Shown: one piece after another, positions 51,866 through 58,247 of the stretch
Layout: each line of letters starts with the position of its first letter
How positions within the stretch are numbered: position 1 is the stretch's first letter
Assembly (NCBI GenBank): GCA_003166865.1
Contig: PMUP01000019.1
Coordinates: 30,330 to 94,329 of the forward strand
Reading direction: 5' to 3'
DNA: 64,000 nt
DNA from: Bryobacterales bacterium
GTDB lineage: Bacteria > Acidobacteriota > Terriglobia > Bryobacterales > Bryobacteraceae
The notes under the pieces: generated by a model
Told to the model about the DNA's origin: nothing
Databases searched by the model: none
Seen by the model: the letters and a program-made list of their open reading frames with translations, nothing else
Translations under genes and position numbers: made by a program

Positions 51866-53290
51866 TTAAGTCTCTGACGGACCTTCAGTCGACAGCCTGG
51901 CCCATTCTAGCGCTACGCGGCCCGACGGACGCAATTTCAGGTTCGCCGGGTTCTTGCCCACCAGGTCCGCGATCAGGCTGGCGCGGGCCTTCTGGAAATC
52001 GCGCGAGCGCGAACTTCCGAGAATTCGCAGCAGCCGCCGGTGGAAACGCCACGGACGCTCCACGCGCTTGGCGCCGGGCGCGCGGCGGGTTTCACGATAA
52101 ATACCGCACAGGTCGCGGAGGTACTGCGGCGCGACCCCGAACTCGCGCACCATCGCGGTAAGTTCGTCCTTCAGCTCGGCGGCGTCGGAGAGTTGCTTCC
52201 ATTCCAGAGTGCGGCCGAGCAGAAAAAAGCAATCCTTATCCGCGGATTTCGCGATTTCCAGCCGATCGCGCGATCGGCCGTACACCGAACCGAGCGGCGT
52301 GTCGAGCTCGGGCGCCAGCGCCAGCGCCATCGTGATCGTTTTGCCCTCCGGCCCCGGGAACTCCTTCAAGTGTTCCTCGGTGAAGCGCTGGAACAACCGC
52401 TGCAACTCGCGAGCAAATCCGATGAGCGCATCCCACGCGCCATAGACTGCAAAGTCATCGCCGCCGGTGTGCAGCAAGTTCACTTTGCGCCAGAACTCTG
52501 GCAGCGAGCAGAGCACTTCCACTTCGCCCGCGAAGAACTGTTTGTAGAGCACGGAAAGCTGCACGTACTCTTCGATGCTTTGCAGCCGGCGCATGCGGAT
52601 TCCGAAGCTGTCCACGTCGCCTCGCAACACGCCCCACACGGGACGGCCCTCGGTTCGGGACGCCAGTACCGGCGCAGTGGCGGCTTCGCGCCCGTCGTCG
52701 GTGAGCGCGGTGTGGCGGGCGAGCGGCACCGAATCAGGCGTTGTGCCAATCGTCCAGGAATGCTTTCCGCCCGTGGTTAGTATAGTCGCGGGCGACTCGG
52801 GTGACCAGCTCACGGTGGTGGCGTCGCGCAGCACTCGGCCGAGGCTCTCGAAATACTCCGAGCCCGGCTTCGGCGCAGCTTCCGGCTGGACCAAGCCGGT
52901 GTAAGCCAGCGGCGTCCCTTGCTTGCGCTGGAATTCATCGTTCAAACGCTTTCGGACCACGGTCCAATCGCCGAGATTTTCGGTGATGGCCCAGAATAAT
53001 TCCAGGCGGTCTTGACTCAGTTCGCGAATGCCGGATCGCGCGGCCACAAGAAACGTCCCGGCTTGCGCCCGCACCTCTTCGGGAAGAACCACCAGAAACT
53101 GATCGCCCCCGCTCGAGCCCAACAGCATTTTCGAGAGTCCCAGCTCGGCGATGAGCGCGCGGGGCAGAATCTCGCTCAGCAGACTGACCCAGCGCAGGCG
53201 CCCGGTGAGGAGGGCTTCGCCAGGTTGCCCGGATGGCAAGAACTCCTCGACACCCAACAACTTGCCCTGCAATAGGATCTGTACGGACAT
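51866..53290 (-). CDS. cas10: Cas10/Csm1, HD-less, with intact GGDD cyclase motif
   Basis: Large subunit of the type III-A effector. From ATG 53290 it has 474 residues, against about 650-850 for usual Csm1. It opens directly in Palm1 (LLTGRLRWVSLLSEILPRAL, then LLGSSGGDQFLVVLP). Palm2 has GDVDSFG (224-230) and HTGGDDFAVYG with GGDD at 276-279, the metal-binding cyclic-oligoadenylate synthase motif. No HD-domain motif and no paired CxxC zinc ribbon are present between the palms. A short helical C-terminal domain follows. It is the first gene of the csm operon, divergent from a toxin-antitoxin pair 102 bases away. The open frame extends upstream, but that part is not Cas10-like. Confidence 0.92.
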   Translation of the reverse strand: MSVQILLQGKLLGVEEFLPSGQPGEALLTGRLRWVSLLSEILPRALIAELGLSKMLLGSSGGDQFLVVLPEEVRAQAGTFLVAARSGIRELSQDRLELFWAITENLGDWTVVRKRLNDEFQRKQGTPLAYTGLVQPEAAPKPGSEYFESLGRVLRDATTVSWSPESPATILTTGGKHSWTIGTTPDSVPLARHTALTDDGREAATAPVLASRTEGRPVWGVLRGDVDSFGIRMRRLQSIEEYVQLSVLYKQFFAGEVEVLCSLPEFWRKVNLLHTGGDDFAVYGAWDALIGFARELQRLFQRFTEEHLKEFPGPEGKTITMALALAPELDTPLGSVYGRSRDRLEIAKSADKDCFFLLGRTLEWKQLSDAAELKDELTAMVREFGVAPQYLRDLCGIYRETRRAPGAKRVERPWRFHRRLLRILGSSRSRDFQKARASLIADLVGKNPANLKLRPSGRVALEWARLSTEGPSET

Positions 53291-53357
53291 GCGACGCGGC
53301 GGTGAAAACTCAAATGTACCACGAGACCCATGGGCTTGCAGCCGACAAAACTCCTCC

Positions 53358-53393
53358 TTGACAGTGCCTACATTTCCTGATAGCATGTAGGCA
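53358..53393 (+). promoter_or_regulatory. Toxin-antitoxin promoter overlapped by a perfect inverted repeat
   Basis: A perfect -35 TTGACA (53358-53363), a 17-base spacer and -10 TAGCAT (53381-53386). The spacer and -10 lie within a perfect 9+9 inverted repeat, TGCCTACAT (53365-53373) and ATGTAGGCA (53385-53393). This is the expected layout for autorepression by an antitoxin. Transcription would start near 53393, so translation from ATG 53393 would be leaderless. The site also lies upstream of divergent cas10. Confidence 0.75.
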
Positions 53394-53665
53394 TGAGATC
53401 GCAGGCAACAAAGATGCAAACAGAGGAACCCGCCCAGTACACCGTTCGCGGCATTCCACGGGAAGTTGATCGGGCGCTTCGGAAAAAGGCGGCTCAACTC
53501 AAACTAAGCCTCAATCAAGTGGTGGTCGACGAGCTGACGCGCGCGACTATCGGGCGTACCCGCAAGTCCGATTTTTCCGGCCTGGTCGGCCAGTGGACTC
53601 CAGACCCCGTATTCGATGAAGTGATTGCATCTCAGCGCCAAATTGATTGGGACAGGTGGAAGTAA
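53393..53665 (+). CDS. FitA/VapB-like antitoxin (ribbon-helix-helix type)
   Basis: A 90-residue antitoxin. The N-terminal DNA-binding part has an RHH-like pattern (YTVRGIPREVDRALRKKAAQ, then LKLSLNQVVVDELTR). The C-terminal tail (SDFSGLVGQWTPDPVFDEVI) would wrap the toxin. ATG 53393 coincides with the predicted transcription start; ATG 53414 is the alternative (83 residues). It overlaps the toxin gene and is divergent from cas10. It probably represses its own promoter through the inverted repeat just upstream. Confidence 0.85.
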   Translation: MRSQATKMQTEEPAQYTVRGIPREVDRALRKKAAQLKLSLNQVVVDELTRATIGRTRKSDFSGLVGQWTPDPVFDEVIASQRQIDWDRWK

Positions 53666-54045
53666 GAGTTGCGCTGGACACCAACCGGCTCACCGATTTG
53701 TTTCAAGGCGATGCGGAGTTGGCTGACCGGTTGGGCGAATGCGATGAAGTCTGGATCCCATTGATCGTCCTGGCAGAGATCAAGGCGGGATTTTACGGCG
53801 GCTCCCAGCAGCATCGGAACGAGATTCTTCTCCAAAGCTTCTTGGCCAAGCCGACGGTCGGAATCTTACTTCCGGCGCGCGAAACGGCCGAGCACTATGC
53901 GCGCCTGTTTGTACAACTCAAACGCGCCGGGACGCCAATTCCGGACAACGACCTTTGGATTTCGGCGCTCGTACTGGAGCATGATCTCTCGCTGATCACT
54001 CGCGATCGGCACTTCGAGAGCGTGCCGCAGTTATTGCGCCGCTAG
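53656..54045 (+). CDS. VapC-type PIN-domain toxin
   Basis: A 129-residue PIN-domain ribonuclease. The four acidic active-site residues are visible: ALDTNRL (Asp), VLAEIKAG (Glu), DNDLWISA (Asp) and ITRDRHF (Asp). VapC toxins usually cut tRNA or rRNA. I chose GTG 53656; TTG 53647 would add three residues. It overlaps the antitoxin gene by 10 bases, the normal arrangement of vapBC operons. Confidence 0.9.
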   Translation: MEVRVALDTNRLTDLFQGDAELADRLGECDEVWIPLIVLAEIKAGFYGGSQQHRNEILLQSFLAKPTVGILLPARETAEHYARLFVQLKRAGTPIPDNDLWISALVLEHDLSLITRDRHFESVPQLLRR

Positions 54046-54065
54046 AGCATAACCAAGTCTCGCCG

Positions 54066-56864
54066 GTGGGTTGTTACTCTAGTGATCGAGTGTCTTCTGG
54101 CGTCGTCACTGCTCAATCCCCTGAAAATTGGCGCAGCCGTCTAGGACATTGGACAGACGGCAAGGCTCTGCTCCAGCACGAAGACAAAATCCTCCTGCTG
54201 CTCACGCTGATCATCGGCGCGCTGGTCGGGCTGGTGGTCGCGGCGTTTATCTACGTCACCGAGAACCTTGGCGCGCGCATGTATCCGGCCGGAGGCGCGG
54301 CCTGGCGGCGCGTTCTGATCCCGACCGGTGGCGCCCTCATCACCGGTTATCTGCTCTCGCGCTTCTTCACCAACGCCCGAGGCAGCGGTATCCCGCAGAC
54401 CAAAGCGGCGTTGTTCCTCCGCGATGGTTACATCAGCCTTCGCACGGTGCTCGGGAAGTTCGGTTGCTGCTCGGCATCGCTCGCCAGTGGCATCGCGCTG
54501 GGCCGCGAAGGGCCGTCGGTGCAAGTGGGAGCGGGGATCGCGTCGGTGCTTGGGCGGCGCCTGGGACTCGGGCCCAACCGGATCCGTGAGCTGATTCCAG
54601 TGGGCGCGGCCGCGGCTCTGGCGGCGGCATTCAACACGCCCGTGGCGGCCGTGCTGTTCACGCTCGAAGAGGTGATGGGCGATCTGCACGCGCCGGTGCT
54701 GGGCTCCATCGTGTTGGGCTCCGCGACATCTTGGGTCACGCTGCACTTGCTGCTCGGCGATGAGCCGCTGTTTCACGTTCCGTCCTACCAGCTTGTCAGC
54801 CCGATTGAATTCATCACCTACGCGGTGCTGGGAATCGCTGGCGGATTCGTCTCGGTGGCGTTCGTCAAGCTGCTGCTGGCAATTCGCAAATATTTTCTCG
54901 CGTTGCCAAGGTGGAGCGAATGGCTGCAGCCCGCTGCAGGAGGCCTGACAGTAGGTCTGATGGGATGGTTCGTGCCCGACGTTCTCGGAGTCGGCTACTC
55001 TCACGTGAGCGAAGCGCTCAACGGGCAAATGACGCTACAGGTAATGGCCCTGCTGGTGGTGTTGAAGCTGATCGCGACCACCACCTGCTACGGGACTGGA
55101 AACGCGGGCGGCATCTTCGGCCCCAGCCTGTTCATCGGCGCCATGCTCGGCGGCGCGGTTGGCACCGTGGCGCATCAGCTTTTACCGGACTTCACGGGCG
55201 GCGTCGGCGCGTATGCTCTGGTGGGCATGGGCGCTCTGTTTGCCGGCATCGTGCGCGTGCCGCTGACCTCGGTGATCATGATCTTCGAAATGACGCGCGA
55301 TTATTCGATCATCGTGCCGCTCATGATTTCGAACCTGATCAGTTTCTACATCTCGTATCGACTGCAAAAAGAGCCGATTTACGAAGCCTTGCAGCACCAG
55401 GATGGTTTGCATCTTCCCTCGGGACTCCGCTACCGGCAAGGCCTGCTGATTGTGCGCGACGCCGCCGAGGCGCCTCAACACCTGCTTTCGATAACAGACC
55501 GCGTGGAAGATGCGCTGAAGTGTCTCGATACGGATCACAACGCGTGGCCGGTAATGGATGGCGGACGCCTGGCGGGTATGATCACTCTCGCTCAGGTGGA
55601 GCAAGAGATCGCCACGGGGCAGGGCGGCCGCGTGCTCGGGGAGCTGCTGCCGGTGGACGTTCCGGCCCCATTGCTGACGTCCGAGAACTTTCCACATCTG
55701 CATATGGATCATCCGCTGGACATCGCACTGCGGCGTATGGCGCAAAGCAAGTTGAACCTGCTGCCCGTAGTGGGACGCGCCGATATTCGCGATCTGAAAG
55801 GCGTGGTCTCGCTGAGCGATATCCTGCAGGCCTACGGCGTAACGGGAGAAAAAGCCGAGGCGCAAGCAGTGCGCGAAGAGATTGGCTCATCTCGCAAACT
55901 ACTCCCTGGAGTAATCGCCGCCGGCCTCGCGGTCATGCTCGTGATCGGATTCCTCAACTACTACTACCGGTCCGAGCGGTCGCAGCGGGCCGACCAGTAT
56001 TACAAAACCGGCAACGAATTGTTGCAGCAGGACCGCGATGACGAAGCGGTGCAACAGTTCCGCGACGCGCTATCGGGATCGCCTGGGAACGCGCAGTACC
56101 GGCTGGCGTTGGGACTCGCTCTGGCCAAGGCCAATCATCCGGCGGAAGCCTCCGTATATTTGAATGCGCTGTTGAAGCGCGATCCGCAGAACGCGCTCGC
56201 GAATCTCGGAGAAGCTCGGATTGCATTCGCGCAGGCCAAGACAGCCGACGCCATGAAGTTTTACCGCCGGGCGATCGATGGCTCGTGGCCGGCGGGCCAA
56301 GACAAGACCCGGATGCAAGCGCGTTTCCAGTTGGCGTCAATGCTGGAAAAGATTGGGCAACATCGGGAGGCCGCGGAAATCTTCCGGGAGGTGCTCAAAA
56401 CCGACGATCGGAACGCGGAGGCATATGCGGGTCTCGGTGCGGAGGAGCTTGCCTTGGAAAATTACCAGGGGGCTCGCGATGCTTTCCAAAAGGCTTTGCA
56501 GTGGAACCCATCCGACCAGGCCACCAGGAAGCGGCTCGATTTAACAGAGCAGGTGCTGGCGCTCGATCCGAACGCGCGCGGGTTGAGAACAGCCGAGCGA
56601 TACGAGCGCAGCAAAGAGCTACTACAGGCTGAGGTGATGCGATTCGACCATTGCCAACCGGCCCACAAAGCAGCAGACCAAGCGCTGGACCCCGCCCGCA
56701 AGGCTCTCGCCAGCCACCCGCGCCGTCGTGCGTTGGAGGATGCAGCCGCTATGAATCTCTCGCTCGCCGAGGACCTGTGGAGGCAGGAGCAGAAGCTCTG
56801 TGCCGGGGCGCTCAGCCCCAATGACGCCACTGAGCGCGTGCTGGCCCGCCTCTCCGAACGATAG
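54066..56864 (+). CDS. ClC-type H+/Cl- exchanger fused to CBS pair and C-terminal TPR domain
   Basis: A 932-residue membrane protein. The ClC domain (about 40-450) has the selectivity motifs GSGIP (106-110), GREGP (146-150, gating Glu148) and GGIFGPSL. Acidic residues E201/E202 lie at the place of the internal proton glutamate, so an exchanger is likelier than a channel. A CBS pair (about 470-620) follows. Then comes an extra TM helix (about 635-655), and the final 270 residues are TPR-like (YKTGNELLQQDRDDEAVQQF, YRLALGLALAKANHPAEASV, AYAGLGAEELALENYQGARD). The TPR part would lie on the opposite side of the membrane from the CBS pair. GTG 54066 is tentative. Confidence 0.9.
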   Translation: MGCYSSDRVSSGVVTAQSPENWRSRLGHWTDGKALLQHEDKILLLLTLIIGALVGLVVAAFIYVTENLGARMYPAGGAAWRRVLIPTGGALITGYLLSRFFTNARGSGIPQTKAALFLRDGYISLRTVLGKFGCCSASLASGIALGREGPSVQVGAGIASVLGRRLGLGPNRIRELIPVGAAAALAAAFNTPVAAVLFTLEEVMGDLHAPVLGSIVLGSATSWVTLHLLLGDEPLFHVPSYQLVSPIEFITYAVLGIAGGFVSVAFVKLLLAIRKYFLALPRWSEWLQPAAGGLTVGLMGWFVPDVLGVGYSHVSEALNGQMTLQVMALLVVLKLIATTTCYGTGNAGGIFGPSLFIGAMLGGAVGTVAHQLLPDFTGGVGAYALVGMGALFAGIVRVPLTSVIMIFEMTRDYSIIVPLMISNLISFYISYRLQKEPIYEALQHQDGLHLPSGLRYRQGLLIVRDAAEAPQHLLSITDRVEDALKCLDTDHNAWPVMDGGRLAGMITLAQVEQEIATGQGGRVLGELLPVDVPAPLLTSENFPHLHMDHPLDIALRRMAQSKLNLLPVVGRADIRDLKGVVSLSDILQAYGVTGEKAEAQAVREEIGSSRKLLPGVIAAGLAVMLVIGFLNYYYRSERSQRADQYYKTGNELLQQDRDDEAVQQFRDALSGSPGNAQYRLALGLALAKANHPAEASVYLNALLKRDPQNALANLGEARIAFAQAKTADAMKFYRRAIDGSWPAGQDKTRMQARFQLASMLEKIGQHREAAEIFREVLKTDDRNAEAYAGLGAEELALENYQGARDAFQKALQWNPSDQATRKRLDLTEQVLALDPNARGLRTAERYERSKELLQAEVMRFDHCQPAHKAADQALDPARKALASHPRRRALEDAAAMNLSLAEDLWRQEQKLCAGALSPNDATERVLARLSER

Positions 56865-56891
56865 ATTCTGAATTCTGAATTCTGTCTTCTG
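56864..56891. repeat. Heptamer tandem repeat between the ClC gene and pal
   Basis: Four copies of the 7-mer xxTTCTG: GATTCTG, AATTCTG, AATTCTG, TCTTCTG. It fills the short gap between two convergent stop codons. It has the same period as the array between csm2 and csm3 but a different sequence. Confidence 0.85.
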
Positions 56892-56897
56892 ATTTCT

Positions 56898-57482
56898 TTA
56901 GTTAACGGCAGCCTGCGTGATGTGCGTGCGCCGATTCTTCTGCCAGCATTCCTCATCGTGCTCGGTGCAGACCGGTTTGTCCTTGCCGTAACTGATGGTC
57001 GCCAGTTGGTTGCCAGGCAGCCCCAGCGTCGCCAAATAATTCTTGGCCTGCTGGGCGCGCGCGTCACCGAGAGCCAGGTTGTATTCATCCGATCCGCGCT
57101 CGTCGCAATACCCCTCCACCGTCAGCTTGAACTCCGGGTACTGCTTGATGATGTCGGCCAGTGTCTGCGCGTCCGTCCTCAGCGCGACTTCGGCGTCCGG
57201 GCGCAGAGTGTGTTGGTTGTAATCGAAATAGGCGTCCTGGATGCGGTCCAGCAGTTCTTGGATGCGCGCGCGGGTGGCGGCATCGGGCGTCCGAGGCGGC
57301 GTGCTCGAAGCCACCTGCGCTGGCCGCGAATAGCTGGAAGCGGGCGCCGATGTGGACGCGGCGGCAGGCGCGATGGGCGTCGGAGCCGGCGGCTGAGCCT
57401 TCGCAGCCGTCTTCTTTGCACAACCGGCAAACGTCAACGAGAGCGCTATCAGGGCCGCGCAAGTCAGGAATCGAGATTTCAT
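56898..57482 (-). CDS. pal: Peptidoglycan-associated lipoprotein (OmpA family)
   Basis: A 194-residue outer-membrane lipoprotein. The signal peptide ends in the lipobox LTFAGC (lipidated Cys21). A Pro/Ala/Ser-rich linker (about 24-70) precedes the OmpA peptidoglycan-binding domain (YFDYNQHTLRPDAEVAL, LTVEGYCDERGSDEYNLALG, DARAQQAKNYL and a final NRRTHI). Pal normally belongs to the Tol-Pal envelope system, but no tol genes are adjacent here. A good ribosome binding site (AGGAGG) precedes the ATG. Confidence 0.93.
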   Translation of the reverse strand: MKSRFLTCAALIALSLTFAGCAKKTAAKAQPPAPTPIAPAAASTSAPASSYSRPAQVASSTPPRTPDAATRARIQELLDRIQDAYFDYNQHTLRPDAEVALRTDAQTLADIIKQYPEFKLTVEGYCDERGSDEYNLALGDARAQQAKNYLATLGLPGNQLATISYGKDKPVCTEHDEECWQKNRRTHITQAAVN

Positions 57483-57635
57483 CCAAAGCCTCCTAAGGTT
57501 TCGTATTTACAGCATATCGGCCCATGGAGCGCTAAAGAATCCCGTCGTCACTGTATTTCGGTGAGCCATTACCCTGATACAGGATGGACGCGAATCCCCT
57601 ATTTGCCTCCAAGTTCTACCTTAGAGAGATGTGGT

Positions 57636-58166
57636 TTATTTCGCGGAAGTTGAATCTCGTTCCGAATTGTCCGTCACAAACACTTCCATCACGATGCCCA
57701 CATGCCCTTCTAGAAAGTGCCCGCCCTTGGTGCTGCCATCCGGCAAGCCGACCACGACGTGCGCGTGGACGTAGGGCTTGCCGTTGAGCGTGGAAATGCT
57801 GCCGATAAAGGACAGCACCTCCGCCTCCTGATTGATCTCGACCTTCTTGAAGGCGCGCTTATCGGGATCGGTCCAGCCCAGCAAAGCCGAACTGAAGGCG
57901 CCCACGCCAGTGAAATGCCCCGTCGTGATGTGATTTTTCTCGGCGAATTCGGTCAGGCCTGACGCCACTTCGTCGCCCTTGCCGAAGGTGACTTCGTAGG
58001 TGTGGCCGGCCGCGCCCAGGTCTTTCACTTTCATGGCGGGCGCAAGTCCCCGCGCGGTGATCTCTTTACGCCCGACATAGCCATCCGGAAGCGCCTGCGG
58101 CTGGGCAGGTGGCTGCGGCTGGGCGAGCGCTATCCCCGTAGCCAGAATCATCAACAATGGTTTCAT
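57636..58166 (-). CDS. Exported PPC/DUF296-domain protein
   Basis: A 176-residue protein with a signal peptide (MKPLLMILATGIALA). The PPC (DUF296) fold is clear: VTFGKGDEVASGLTEFAEKN, TGHFTGVGAFSSALLGWTD, the His-containing VHAHVVVGLPDGSTKGGHFL and a closing VTDNSE. Bacterial PPC proteins form trimers, some binding metal via His residues; their substrates are mostly unknown. ATG 58166 has the ribosome binding site GCGAGGG. Export is unusual for this family, which is mostly cytoplasmic. Confidence 0.85.
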   Translation of the reverse strand: MKPLLMILATGIALAQPQPPAQPQALPDGYVGRKEITARGLAPAMKVKDLGAAGHTYEVTFGKGDEVASGLTEFAEKNHITTGHFTGVGAFSSALLGWTDPDKRAFKKVEINQEAEVLSFIGSISTLNGKPYVHAHVVVGLPDGSTKGGHFLEGHVGIVMEVFVTDNSERDSTSAK

Positions 58167-58247
58167 TCGTGTACCCTCGCTCAAAAAGCGCAAAGGGCCC
58201 GCTGGCGGGCTCCGTTTTGCGCGAGTTCCTCAAAAGAGCGTATCACG

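Noticed and set aside
53291..53497. N-terminal extension of Cas10 encoding a missing HD domain
   Set aside because: The extra 69 codons overlap the toxin-antitoxin promoter and antitoxin gene, contain no HD motif and do not resemble Cas10.
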